64,000 nucleotides of DNA from Anderseniella sp. Alg231-50 (GTDB taxonomy: Bacteria; Pseudomonadota; Alphaproteobacteria; Rhizobiales; Aestuariivirgaceae), in NCBI RefSeq assembly GCF_900149695.1, contig NZ_LT703003.1:2361200-2425199 (forward strand), in the 5' to 3' direction. This document shows positions 42,352 to 51,930 of this stretch, piece after piece; position 1 is the first letter of the stretch; each line of letters begins with the position of its first letter. The notes beneath the pieces were generated by a model. It was given only the letters and a program-made list of their open reading frames with translations. It made no database searches and had not been told where the DNA came from. The position numbers were made by a program, and so were the translations under genes.

Positions 42352-43346
42352 TTGGTTTGCGCCCCCTGCAGCCGGATACGCGGGTCAAGCAAAGCCAGCG
42401 CAAAATCTGAAATCAACACCCCGATAACCGACAGGAACGCCAGGAACATCAGGAACGACCCGGCCAGGTACATGTCCTGCGCCTGCAGGGCCCGGATCAG
42501 CAGCGGACCGGTGGTTTCCAGTGACAACACAATCGCGGTTATTTCCGCGCCTGAGATAATGGCCGGCAGGATCGAGCCGATGTCCGAAATGAAGAAATTC
42601 ATCGACATGCGCAGCGGATACTTCATCAGCGCCTTGAACGGATGCAGTCCCTTGGCCCTGGCCGTAATCACATACTGCTTCTGCAACTCATCCAGCAGGT
42701 TGGCACGAATGCGCCGGATCATGCCGGCGGTGCCGGCCGTGCCGATAATGATCACCGGAATGATCAGGTGCTCCAGGATGGATTGTGCCTTGGCCCAGCT
42801 CATCGGCTGATTGAAATACTGCGCATCCATCAGGTGACCGATGGAGGTGCCGAACCACAGATTGGCCAGGTACAGGAACACCAGGGCCAGCAGGAAGTTC
42901 GGGGTGGCAAGACCGAGCAGGCCAACGAAGGTCAAGCCGTAGTCACCCCATGAATACTGATGGGTTGCCGAATAGATGCCGATTGGAAAGGCAATGACCC
43001 AGGTGAAGATGATGGTGACGAAGGACACCAGCATGGTGAGCCAGAGCCGGTCGCCGACCACATCGGTTACCGGCAACTCATACTCGAACGAATAGCCGAA
43101 ATCACCTTGCAGCATGCCCCACACCCAGTGGAAGTACCGCTCCACGGGAGGTTTGTCGAAGCCATACTGAACCTTCAGTGCCTCGATCGCCTTCAGGTCC
43201 ACACTCTCGCCCTGTGCCTGCAGTTCGGCCACATAGCTTTCGAAATAATCGCCCGGCGGCAATTCGATGATGGCGAACACCAGGGCGGAGATCATGAACA
43301 GTGTGGGAATCATGACGACAATGCGCCATGCGATATATCTCAACAT
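42348..43346 (-). CDS. Opp/Dpp-type ABC transporter permease (OppB-like)
   Basis: A 332-aa permease with the OppB layout: a first membrane helix (ARWIVVMIPTLFMISALVFAI-like), a periplasmic segment, then five membrane helices with the EAA-type loop TARAKGLHPFKALMKYPLRMS. It pairs with the OppC-like protein to form the membrane channel. Three bases separate it from the binding-protein gene upstream, and it overlaps the OppC-like gene as ATGA, so the transporter genes form one operon. Confidence 0.88.
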   Translation of the reverse strand: MLRYIAWRIVVMIPTLFMISALVFAIIELPPGDYFESYVAELQAQGESVDLKAIEALKVQYGFDKPPVERYFHWVWGMLQGDFGYSFEYELPVTDVVGDRLWLTMLVSFVTIIFTWVIAFPIGIYSATHQYSWGDYGLTFVGLLGLATPNFLLALVFLYLANLWFGTSIGHLMDAQYFNQPMSWAKAQSILEHLIIPVIIIGTAGTAGMIRRIRANLLDELQKQYVITARAKGLHPFKALMKYPLRMSMNFFISDIGSILPAIISGAEITAIVLSLETTGPLLIRALQAQDMYLAGSFLMFLAFLSVIGVLISDFALALLDPRIRLQGAQTK

Positions 43347-43349
43347 GAC

Positions 43350-45266
43350 CTAATTGCCCCCGGTGCCGTCTTTGAACCAGAATGTGTCGACCATGAACAC
43401 ACCGAAATAACTGCCCGGCTGGAAGCTGTAGACTTCCTCCTCCGGCACATTGCGCAGCTTCTTGCTGACCACAATCGGTTGTAATGTCGAATTGACCGTA
43501 CCGATGGAAAACACCTCGTTGGTATAAAGCTTCAGCATGTCGTTCCAGATACGCTTGCGGGTCTCGTCATCGCGCGATTGCTGCCACTCCTGCCACAGGG
43601 ACAACAACCGCTTGGCCGATGGCAAGTCCGGTTCGGTTCCCGATTTGCCGCCGGTCATGCCGTACAGGCCCCACTGCGGCCATTGCGTCTGGGAATCGTT
43701 GCTCGGTGCAAGTTCTTCCGGCGACATGGATGCCTGGGGGATCGCATTGTCCAGTCCCGACCACACACTCATCATCGTGTTGCCGGCCTTCAGGCGCGAC
43801 CGGAATATGTCGCGCTGGGTGGCCCGGGTGAAAACCTTCAGGCCCAGTTCCTGCCAATGATCGGTAATGAGCTGCAGCACGTCCGTTTCGACAGTGCTTT
43901 CACCGGCTGATTCAATGATCAGTTCCGCCCGCTGGCCGTCCGGCAACAGGCGCACGCCGTCCTCGTCGCGTTTGTCCAGACCGGCCTGGTCAAGCAGGCG
44001 ATTGGCCAGTACCGGATCGTGGGCGGCCCACGCGCTTGCATAGTCCGCACTGAACAGCGGGCTTTGCTTGAGCGGTGAATCAGCAACTTCCTTGCCCAGG
44101 CCGAAGAACGTCACCATGTTTATTTCATGCCGGTTTATCCCGAGCGACAGGGCTTGCCGGAACCGGACATCCTGCATCACCGCACGCCAGGCATCATCCT
44201 TGAAGTTCAAATTGGGCCTGATGGCGACCTTGGAGCCAACCGCCGATTTCCACAGCAATACTTTGTAGCCCTGGCGTTTTTCACTCTGCTTCAGAAAGGT
44301 ATAATCTTCAAAACTGACATACCGGCCCTGCAGGTCGCTCTCACCCGCCCCGGTCTTGGCGGGTATCAGATTGGTGGATGAGATGTTCATTTCCACAGTA
44401 TCGATGTAGGGCAACTGGCGGCCTTGCGCATCGACCCGATGGAAGTAGGGATTGCGCTTGAATACAAACTGCTCCGATGGCGGCGCAATGGTATTGTACC
44501 AGGGCTCCAGTGTCGGCAGGTCGGGGTTTTCAGGCCTGTTTTGCCGACCCAGGCGAATGAACATGGCCCGCCAGTGCTTGTACTTGCGCTTCTTGGCCAG
44601 CGCATCGGCCTCATCCTTGCCGATATAGGAAGCATGAAACTGCTTCATGTAGGTCGATGGATAGGTCAGGTACAACGGTAGCGGCGCAGCCAGTGCTGGC
44701 AGGAACTTCGGATTTGGCGCGTCCCATTCGTAGCGCACCGTCACCTCGTCAATGACGGTGAACTTGGGTCCCTTGCCGTCGACCAGCATGGCATTCGGCA
44801 GGCCGCCGCGCCGCAGTTTCTTGTTCAGCATCACGTCTTCATAGGTGAAGCGGAAATCTTCGGTTGTGAGCGGCGCTCCGTCGGACCAGCGATGCCCGGG
44901 CCTGAGATGCAGTGTGAAGATGCGGCCGTCCTCGACCTCGTAGCTTGCCAGGATATCCGGCTGAAGCGTGTAAGTCAGATCATAGCCGACAAGACGCGAA
45001 TAGCCGTAATAGACCATCATCCGCACGTCTTTCTTGCGTCCCATCAGCATGCGCAGCTTGCCGCCGTGGCGACCCGGCTCGCGCCCGAGTTTTTCCAGGT
45101 CGATTATCCGCGGTTGTGCCGGCACCCGTTTGGCAACCGGATCGATTTTCCCGGCTTTCACCAGGTCTTCGAGGTACGGCGTTTCCTGAAACGTCATTGC
45201 GACGGCGCTTGCCTGCATTCCGGCAAGCAGAAGCAACCCCAGTACTGCAAAGCGTAGATAGGTCAT
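43350..45266 (-). CDS. ABC transporter substrate-binding protein, family 5
   Basis: A 638-aa periplasmic protein with a signal peptide (LRFAVLGLLLLAGMQASAVA). GRHGGKLRMLMGRKKD and LHLRPGHRWSDGAPLTTEDFRFTYEDV are family 5 signatures. The length exceeds that of usual peptide-binding proteins (about 520-560) and resembles long members such as AgpA-type oligosaccharide binders, so the ligand could be a peptide or an oligosaccharide. Start is uncertain between GTG 45269 and ATG 45266; the ATG overlaps the ATPase stop as TGATG, with AAGGAG slightly upstream. Confidence 0.85.
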   Translation of the reverse strand: MTYLRFAVLGLLLLAGMQASAVAMTFQETPYLEDLVKAGKIDPVAKRVPAQPRIIDLEKLGREPGRHGGKLRMLMGRKKDVRMMVYYGYSRLVGYDLTYTLQPDILASYEVEDGRIFTLHLRPGHRWSDGAPLTTEDFRFTYEDVMLNKKLRRGGLPNAMLVDGKGPKFTVIDEVTVRYEWDAPNPKFLPALAAPLPLYLTYPSTYMKQFHASYIGKDEADALAKKRKYKHWRAMFIRLGRQNRPENPDLPTLEPWYNTIAPPSEQFVFKRNPYFHRVDAQGRQLPYIDTVEMNISSTNLIPAKTGAGESDLQGRYVSFEDYTFLKQSEKRQGYKVLLWKSAVGSKVAIRPNLNFKDDAWRAVMQDVRFRQALSLGINRHEINMVTFFGLGKEVADSPLKQSPLFSADYASAWAAHDPVLANRLLDQAGLDKRDEDGVRLLPDGQRAELIIESAGESTVETDVLQLITDHWQELGLKVFTRATQRDIFRSRLKAGNTMMSVWSGLDNAIPQASMSPEELAPSNDSQTQWPQWGLYGMTGGKSGTEPDLPSAKRLLSLWQEWQQSRDDETRKRIWNDMLKLYTNEVFSIGTVNSTLQPIVVSKKLRNVPEEEVYSFQPGSYFGVFMVDTFWFKDGTGGN

Positions 45267-47194
45267 CACGCACGCAGCTCCTTCATGCTGGCATTTGCAT
45301 TGGCAAGCACCATGTGCCCGTCGCCAACATCAATTGAGGCCATGCCCCCGTTGCCGGTCTCGCGCTTGAAGGCCTGCGGCCACAAGGTATCATCGGATGC
45401 GCCGGACAATGACAGGGTATCGTAATCCAGCGGCCGATCCAGATCCGGAAACGGCACCGCCGCCAGTAGCGACCGCGTATACGGATGCAGCGGACTGCGG
45501 AAAATCTTTTCCCGGCTTGCCATCTCGACGATCCGACCCTGGCACATGACGGCTATACGGTCGGCCATGTAATCGATAACCGCCAGGTTGTGAGACACAA
45601 ACAGATAGGTGAGATCGAGCTGGCTTTGCAGGTCCTTGAGCAGGTTGAGGACCTGCGCCTGCACTGACACATCCAGCGCCGATACCGGCTCATCGCAGAT
45701 CAGGAGGCCCGGATTGAGAGCAAGCGCACGGGCAATGCCGATGCGTTGCCGCTGGCCGCCGGAAAAGCTGTGCGGATACCGGTTGAGGAAACGGGGATCA
45801 AGGCCAACCGCCTGCATCAGACCGGCAGCGTGCTGCCGCCGGCTTTCCGACGTGCCAACCTTATGGATCTCCATCGGTTCGGTCAGGATGTTGGACACCG
45901 TCATGCGCGGATTGAGCGAGGAGAACGGGTCTTGGAACACCATCTGGATTCGGGTGCGCAGCGTGTTAAGTTCCGCCGCGTTTGCCTGGGCCATGTCGAT
46001 CGGTGCATGCCCGCGATCGGAATAAATGATCTCGCCGGCATCAGGAGTTACAGCACGCATGATTAATTTGGAAACGGTGGTCTTGCCGCAGCCGCTCTCA
46101 CCCACGAGGCCGAGGCACTCGCCACGCCTGATGTCGAGACTGACGCCGTCAACCGCCTTGATGACACTTTCTTCCTTGCTGGCGAGCCAGCCGGATTTCT
46201 TGGTGAAAAAATGCTTCTGCAGATTGCGCACCGATAACAACGGCGGCTCTTCCTCACCCTCACCCGCTGGATCCGCCTTCAACTCAACCTTTTCTGCCAC
46301 AGGACCTTTCAACAGCGTCGCTGCATCGACCTTGACGTCGCGCAGTGACACCAGGCGTTCACCCCGCTTCATGTCGAAATGCGGAACCGCATTCAGCAGA
46401 GCCTTCAGGTACGGATGCTGCGGCGACCGGAATATATGCGACACCTGGCCTGCTTCGACGATCTGGCCGTGATAGATGACCACCACATCATCGGCCATGT
46501 TGGCGACCACGCCGAGATCGTGGGTGATCAGCAGGATCGCCATGTTGAAGCGTTCCTGCAAGTCTTTCAGCAGTTGCAGGATTTGCGCCTGTATCGTGAC
46601 ATCGAGGGCCGTTGTCGGCTCATCGGCAATCAGCAATGCCGGCCGGCAGATGAGCGCCATGGCAATCATCGCGCGCTGGCGCAGACCACCGGACAACTCG
46701 AACGAATACATGTCATAGGCCTTTGCCGGATTGGGGAATCCGACCAGCCCCAGCATTTCCTCGGTCTTTGCCCGGGCCGCATTGCGGTCCACCGGCTGAT
46801 GAAGCTGAAGCGCCTCTTCTATCTGGTTGCCGACGGTGTGCAGCGGCGACAGCGACGTCATGGGCTCCTGAAAAATCATGGCGATGCGCCCGCCGCGCAG
46901 ATCCCGCATTTCAGGTCCACTGGGTAACAGTTCTTCAATCTGAACCGGTCCTGATTTGGAATTCGGGTCATTGAAGGTTATCGACCCGCCGGCGATGGAT
47001 CCCACTGTCGGCAGGATGCCCATGATCGATTGACCAATAACCGACTTGCCGGAACCGGATTCGCCAACCAGTGCCGTCACCTTGCCAGGACGAATGCGGA
47101 AGCTTGCTCCCTTCACCGCCTCGATGGTCGATGAATGAACGCGAAAGCTGATCCGCAGGTCTTCGATTCGTAGAAGATCTTCAGAGGAACTCAT
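45266..47194 (-). CDS. Fused double ATP-binding subunit of Opp/Dpp-type ABC transporter
   Basis: A 642-aa protein with two complete ABC domains in one chain, corresponding to DppD plus DppF (as in YejF or GsiA). The first has Walker A GESGSGKS, signature LSGGLRQR and Walker B LLIADEP. The second has [16 protein letters not shown] and [12 protein letters not shown]. Each is followed by the oligopeptide-transporter C-terminal segment ([26 protein letters not shown]). It is first in the transporter operon (ATPase-binding protein-permease-permease) and divergent from the cyclase gene across 268 bp. Confidence 0.9.
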   Translation of the reverse strand: MSSSEDLLRIEDLRISFRVHSSTIEAVKGASFRIRPGKVTALVGESGSGKSVIGQSIMGILPTVGSIAGGSITFNDPNSKSGPVQIEELLPSGPEMRDLRGGRIAMIFQEPMTSLSPLHTVGNQIEEALQLHQPVDRNAARAKTEEMLGLVGFPNPAKAYDMYSFELSGGLRQRAMIAMALICRPALLIADEPTTALDVTIQAQILQLLKDLQERFNMAILLITHDLGVVANMADDVVVIYHGQIVEAGQVSHIFRSPQHPYLKALLNAVPHFDMKRGERLVSLRDVKVDAATLLKGPVAEKVELKADPAGEGEEEPPLLSVRNLQKHFFTKKSGWLASKEESVIKAVDGVSLDIRRGECLGLVGESGCGKTTVSKLIMRAVTPDAGEIIYSDRGHAPIDMAQANAAELNTLRTRIQMVFQDPFSSLNPRMTVSNILTEPMEIHKVGTSESRRQHAAGLMQAVGLDPRFLNRYPHSFSGGQRQRIGIARALALNPGLLICDEPVSALDVSVQAQVLNLLKDLQSQLDLTYLFVSHNLAVIDYMADRIAVMCQGRIVEMASREKIFRSPLHPYTRSLLAAVPFPDLDRPLDYDTLSLSGASDDTLWPQAFKRETGNGGMASIDVGDGHMVLANANASMKELRA

Positions 47195-47462
47195 GACACC
47201 CGATTACGCCAAACGCCGTTAATTGGGTTACGATAGCCGACATATCGTTGTCAGGATACAGGTTTTTATCAAACGCGAATTCATGTGGAAAACCCTGTGC
47301 TTATCAATCCGTTCACGGCCAATTGTCATGCAGGCGCGCAACCGTGAGCGGTCGTGAACCGGATTGACTGCATCAGCCCTGTTGATGGACCACGCAAACG
47401 TGTAAATCATACCCTACCAAACGTCATGCCAATCGGGCAGAACCCCTGTCTGGAGGACATTT

Positions 47463-48842
47463 ATGTCATCCCTGCAACAAGTTACCGAAACCGCGAACTC
47501 GGGCACGCCCTCGACGTGGCGCAGAATCAGGAGCCTCGTGCCCGGCACAACTCCGGCACGCGCGCTGTCACCCAGGGTGCTGGCTTCGATAGATCGTCAC
47601 GACCAGTCCAGTGAAGTTCTGATCAAGGTTATCCAGCTGGTCATCGTATCAACATGGGCGATTTTGTACGCGATTGCGCCGAAGACCGATTTCGGCACCG
47701 CGTTTTCCCCGGTCTCCTGGGCACTGGCTATCTACTTTGGCCTCAATGTCATCGGGTTGATCTGGGCGCACCGGACAGGCCTGCCGAACTGGGCCGTCTA
47801 CATTTCGATCATTTTCGATATTGCGATCCTGATGCTCCTGATCTGGAGCTTTCATATTCAGTACGATCAACCGCCTTCGTTCTATCTCAAGGCACCCACC
47901 CTGCTCTACGTGTTCATCTTCATCGCCCTGCGCGCCCTTCGCTTCCAGGCCCGCTTTGTTGTGTTCTCAGGGCTGGCGGCGGCGGTCGGCTGGCTGACCC
48001 TGGTTGCCTATGCGGTGTATTCCGCACATGGCATGAGCACGACACGCAATTACATCGAATACCTGACCGGCAACGAAATTCTGCTGGGCGCCGAGTTCGA
48101 CAAGACCATCACCATTGTCATGGTCGCCGGCATCATTGCCGTCGCTCTGAGCCGGGCCAATGACCTTCTGGTCAGGGCAACTGCTGATGCCCAGGCGGCT
48201 AACGAACTGTCCCGGTACTTCGACAGCGCGGTGGCATCCGACATTCGCAATGCTGACGAAGCCGCCACGCCCGGCAAGGGCAAGCGTGTTGAAGCGGCGA
48301 TCCTCAATGTCGACCTGCGCGGCTTCACCAAGTACGCCTCAGGCAAGGACGCTGAGAATGTGCTGGGCCTGCTGATCGCCTACCAGAAACGTATTGTGGG
48401 CATTATCCAGGGACATGGCGGTTCCATCGACAAATTCATGGGCGACGGCATCATGGCGACGTTCGGTGCCGTGCGCGCAAGTGAAACCTATGCCGCCGAT
48501 GCGGTGCGCGCGATTGATGCGATCATTGCTGAAACCGACACCTGGGACACGGATGAGACGCTGAAGGTATTTGCCGGCGGCAAAGTCAACGCAGCCGTTG
48601 CTGCCGGTCCCATTGTGTTTGGCACGATAGGCGACGACTCGCGGCTGGAGTTCACGGTGATCGGGTCAGCGGCGAACATGTCGGCCAAGCTGGAAAAACA
48701 CAACAAGACAACCAGGAGCCGCGCCCTGACCGACGGCCACACGTACGATGTTGCCCTTGAACAGGGATACGAACCTGCCAAACCTGCCCGCCGGCGGAAA
48801 TCCACCCTGGCCGGTGCCGATCAGCTGGTGGTTCTGGGATGA
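47463..48842 (+). CDS. Membrane-bound class III adenylate/guanylate cyclase
   Basis: A 459-aa protein with about six membrane helices (residues 52-230) and a C-terminal class III cyclase domain (about 275-445). Metal ligands are D284 (NVDLRGFTK) and D328 (KFMGDGIMATFG), and the purine-specifying Lys is K324. Two canonical positions differ: the usual Asp of the GDxVN motif is Ser402 (GSAAN) and the transition-state Arg is Lys409. It may make cAMP or cGMP, or have altered specificity. GGAGGAC lies before the ATG. Its 3' end overlaps the convergent deacetylase gene by 22 nt. It lies within the glycan locus and may supply the ligand of the cyclic-nucleotide-binding protein. Confidence 0.85.
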   Translation: MSSLQQVTETANSGTPSTWRRIRSLVPGTTPARALSPRVLASIDRHDQSSEVLIKVIQLVIVSTWAILYAIAPKTDFGTAFSPVSWALAIYFGLNVIGLIWAHRTGLPNWAVYISIIFDIAILMLLIWSFHIQYDQPPSFYLKAPTLLYVFIFIALRALRFQARFVVFSGLAAAVGWLTLVAYAVYSAHGMSTTRNYIEYLTGNEILLGAEFDKTITIVMVAGIIAVALSRANDLLVRATADAQAANELSRYFDSAVASDIRNADEAATPGKGKRVEAAILNVDLRGFTKYASGKDAENVLGLLIAYQKRIVGIIQGHGGSIDKFMGDGIMATFGAVRASETYAADAVRAIDAIIAETDTWDTDETLKVFAGGKVNAAVAAGPIVFGTIGDDSRLEFTVIGSAANMSAKLEKHNKTTRSRALTDGHTYDVALEQGYEPAKPARRRKSTLAGADQLVVLG

Positions 48843-49570
48843 TGATCCAGGGTGTCGGCAAACGGCACCCAGTTCAGACCAGGGTGCGCCAGCACGCCGC
48901 CAAGCGCAGACCAGGCCGCATCATCATGAACCAGGTGGTGGGTCAGCAGGCCGACAGGGTAAAATCCGTTCGCGCGCGAAACCCCTAGTGCCGCAGCCAG
49001 TTCGGATAGTATCCGGTCTTGCTCCTTTCCCGCGGCACCGCCCGCTGCTTTCCAGTCCATCACGTCCACATGGGTGTTTGCCTGTATGGCGGGCAATGTG
49101 CGTTTGTGCGCAAAGGTTGAAAACGCATCTATGCCAATTTCGCCGAGGTGCGGGGCAAGATCGCCGCGCATGCGATTCCATGGCGGCACCAGAACCGGCG
49201 CGAGCCTTGAACCGAACAACCGTGCAAGCTGTTGCCGGCCCCGGGATATATCTGACAGTACTGTGTCCAGCGCCCGATGGTCTCCAAGTTCACATTTCTT
49301 CTCGCCCGCAGGGGCATGGTTGGTGTGCGACCAGCCGTGCACGCACGGGGTCAGATTGCCATTTTGTGCGACATGATCCGCCAGCGACTGATCCGCATGT
49401 GCCGGGATCACGGCAAGCAAAACCTCAACGCCGGCTTCGCCAGTGACCTGAGTGAGGCGGTCCAGTCGCGGGGTCGCCGACACCGCATCATCATCGCGCC
49501 ACCAGACTTGCGGCGGCTTGCCGGCACCCCGCCAGTTCTGCAATTCAAACTCAAGCTCGGGATGGCTCAT
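48821..49570 (-). CDS. Polysaccharide deacetylase-like protein (NodB-type fold)
   Basis: A 249-aa protein whose middle matches a carbohydrate esterase 4-like barrel: KPPQVWWRDDDAV near the start gives an Asp-Asp pair, PCVHGWSHTNH supplies metal histidines, and FGSRLAPVLVPPWNRM follows. The usual TFDDG motif is replaced by WRDDDA, as in many divergent deacetylase-like proteins. No signal peptide, so it would act in the cytoplasm on sugars or glycolipids. It overlaps the GT4 gene upstream by 4 nt (ATGA). Confidence 0.75.
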   Translation of the reverse strand: MSHPELEFELQNWRGAGKPPQVWWRDDDAVSATPRLDRLTQVTGEAGVEVLLAVIPAHADQSLADHVAQNGNLTPCVHGWSHTNHAPAGEKKCELGDHRALDTVLSDISRGRQQLARLFGSRLAPVLVPPWNRMRGDLAPHLGEIGIDAFSTFAHKRTLPAIQANTHVDVMDWKAAGGAAGKEQDRILSELAAALGVSRANGFYPVGLLTHHLVHDDAAWSALGGVLAHPGLNWVPFADTLDHHPRTTS

Positions 49571-50652
49571 CCGATATCCACTCTTTTAAGCAATGCATCC
49601 AGTCGTGCAGACGCTATCGCGATCCCGCGCTCCCCGCGAGCAAATGCAAGCGCCTGTTTTCCCATGCTGTTGCGCAAGTCGGCATTCCCAATCAGCTCAT
49701 CGACGGCAATTGCAAACTGCGCCACGTTGCCCTCCTCAACCAGCCGGCCGGTTCTGCCATCATCCACAACGGCCTCGACACCGCCGGACCGCATTGCAAC
49801 CACAGGCAGCCCCGCCCCTTGTGCCTCGAGATAGGCCAGTCCGAACGCCTCACGGTACCCTGGCCACACCAGCACGTCGGAGTTGGCCAGATAGTCAGCC
49901 ACCCCTGCCCGGTCCTTCTGCCCAACGAACCGCACCAGATCGAGACCGTCGAACATTTTCTCGACATCGTCGCGTACTGGTCCGTCGCCAACAACCGTGA
50001 GCTGCCAGTTGCGGGACTTCAATCGCCGAAGCCCCTCGGCAAGCAGGCTGAAACTTTTCAGCTTGTTGCCCTTTAACATCATGGCAATCGCAATCAACTC
50101 GACCGTCTCAGCTTCGTCATTGTGTTGGCGAACTGCAGGCAATCCGGAGAAGTCCGCAAATGGCGGCAGGACAGCCAGCCGCTCAGGTTTCACCAACTTC
50201 GCCACACCCTCTGCATCCCTGTCCGTAAAGCATATGTTCAGGTCAGCCTGCCTGATTGCAGCCGATGAGATCGCCTGTGCGGCAGCCCATTCATCCCGAT
50301 CACGCTTGCCCGCATGAGATGCCTCAACTGTTACAAACGGAATATCAAACCGCCTGGCCAGTTCCGACCCTATGAAGTCCGGTGACTTGTAGTAGACGTG
50401 ATAGGTCATCACCAGGTCAGGGACGCCCTGTGCCCGCCAGCGCGCTGCAACCTGATCAACTTCACGTCCTGCATCCAGCGCGATTTCCTCAAGCATACCG
50501 GGCGTACGCAAGCGGCACTTCAGGCTGGAAACCAGGTCCACCTCGTGCCCGGCAATCTGCAGCGCTTTCACCAGTTGTCGTGCCATCGTCCGGTCACCTG
50601 ACGGCACCGGGTCATCTGGTGACTTCATGGTTGCGTAAAATCCAATTAGCAC
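49567..50652 (-). CDS. Glycosyltransferase family 4
   Basis: A 361-aa GT-B transferase with the GT4 donor site WPGYREAFGLAYLEAQGAGLPVVAMRSGGVEAVVDDGRTGRLV, including the E-x7-E pair. The N-terminus reads MLIGFYATMKSPDDPVPSGDRTMARQLVKALQIAGH. The start codon is GTG, with a weak ribosome site. It forms a coupled pair with the downstream deacetylase-like gene and is divergent from the DUF3095 gene (99 bp). These together with the three GT genes at 37-41 kb suggest synthesis of one glycan. Confidence 0.88.
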   Translation of the reverse strand: MLIGFYATMKSPDDPVPSGDRTMARQLVKALQIAGHEVDLVSSLKCRLRTPGMLEEIALDAGREVDQVAARWRAQGVPDLVMTYHVYYKSPDFIGSELARRFDIPFVTVEASHAGKRDRDEWAAAQAISSAAIRQADLNICFTDRDAEGVAKLVKPERLAVLPPFADFSGLPAVRQHNDEAETVELIAIAMMLKGNKLKSFSLLAEGLRRLKSRNWQLTVVGDGPVRDDVEKMFDGLDLVRFVGQKDRAGVADYLANSDVLVWPGYREAFGLAYLEAQGAGLPVVAMRSGGVEAVVDDGRTGRLVEEGNVAQFAIAVDELIGNADLRNSMGKQALAFARGERGIAIASARLDALLKRVDIG

Positions 50653-50751
50653 GTTGTTACCGTTTCAATCAGCTAGGCCTATGACCCGGCCTGTATAGAG
50701 TGCAAACTGGCATCGCGCCATGACCGGAAATTCCGCAGGAAAGAACACCAC

Positions 50752-51930
50752 GTGTCCGACATCGACAATTTCTATGGCAACCTCAAACCTTCGGAAGACT
50801 TCGACACCATTTCCGACGGGCTCGGCTTCATGCCATTGCCGGACGGCTGGACCGTCCTGATATCAGACGTCGTCAACTCGACCGGTGCGATCGAGCGTGG
50901 CGAGTACAAGTCCGTCAACATGGTCGGCGCCGCCTCGATCGTGGCGGTGCTCAATGGGTGCGACGGCGTCGATGTGCCGTTCATGTTCGGTGGTGACGGT
51001 GGCGTGGTTGCCGTACCGCCTGGCGCGTTGAAAGCGGCGCGCAACAGGCTCGGTTCCCTGCAGGATCAATGTGAACCCCTGTTCGGCCTGACCTTGCGCG
51101 CAGCCGCCATACCGGTTCGCGAATTGCGCCAGGCGGGCACCGACGTTCAGGTCAGGAAATTCCAGCTGGCAGGAAACAATCATCTTGCCATGTTTGCAGG
51201 TGGCGGTCTGGAACTGGCTGACAAATGGCTGAAGGACGAGGCACAGAACAACTGGCACCTGTCGCCGGAAGACGCCGGCAAATCACTTGACCTGGAAGGT
51301 CTGTCATGCCGCTGGCAACCATTGCAGGCCCGCAACGGCGTCATGCTCACCGTCATTCTGCAAACCGCCGGCAACAAGGTCACCACAAGTCAGATCAACA
51401 AAAAACTGACGCGCATCCTCGGCAAGCCGATCAACGATTGTGCTCCGGTGCAAAACAGCAACCTCAAACTGGCTGGTATCAGTTCCCCCAGCCTGGCCAT
51501 GGAGCGTGCCGCACTGCGCGGCAGGTATGGTCGCTACGGTGCATTGGCGTGGACAACACTGACCTACGCGTTTCAAAGCCTGGCCGAGCGTTACAACCGC
51601 AAATATGTTGAGTATGATGCGCCCAGGTATCGTGAAGAACTGAAAGCCAACACTGACTTCCGAAAGTTTGACGGTGCCCTGAGGCTGGTGATCGATGTGA
51701 CCGCAGAGCAGGCAGATGAAATAGAGAGTTTTCTCGAATCCGGCTTTGCCGCAGGTGAGCTGAATTACGGTACATGGCGCTCGGACGCAGCATTGATGAC
51801 CTGCCTGCTGTTCGACCTTGCCCAGTCGCTGCATGTGCACTTCATCGACGGGGCCAATGGTGGATACACCCAGGCCGCGAAAGCCATGAAGGCGCGGGCA
51901 GCTTCACCCGCGCCGGCTTCGGTCAAATAA
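50752..51930 (+). CDS. DUF3095 family protein with nucleotide cyclase-like motifs
   Basis: A 392-aa soluble protein matching DUF3095: FYGNL then FMPLPDGWTVLISDVVNSTGAIERGEYKSVNMVGAASIVAVLNG and VPFMFGGDGGVVAVP. The pair SDVVNST (D39) and GGDGG (D82) resembles the two metal-binding segments of class III nucleotide cyclases (DIxGFT and GDG), so a catalytic nucleotidyl-cyclase-like core is plausible. I know no established function for the family. The start is GTG 50752, with AGGA about 12 nt upstream. Divergent from the GT4 gene, and its 3' end overlaps the DmdA-like gene by 8 nt. Confidence 0.82.
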   Translation: MSDIDNFYGNLKPSEDFDTISDGLGFMPLPDGWTVLISDVVNSTGAIERGEYKSVNMVGAASIVAVLNGCDGVDVPFMFGGDGGVVAVPPGALKAARNRLGSLQDQCEPLFGLTLRAAAIPVRELRQAGTDVQVRKFQLAGNNHLAMFAGGGLELADKWLKDEAQNNWHLSPEDAGKSLDLEGLSCRWQPLQARNGVMLTVILQTAGNKVTTSQINKKLTRILGKPINDCAPVQNSNLKLAGISSPSLAMERAALRGRYGRYGALAWTTLTYAFQSLAERYNRKYVEYDAPRYREELKANTDFRKFDGALRLVIDVTAEQADEIESFLESGFAAGELNYGTWRSDAALMTCLLFDLAQSLHVHFIDGANGGYTQAAKAMKARAASPAPASVK

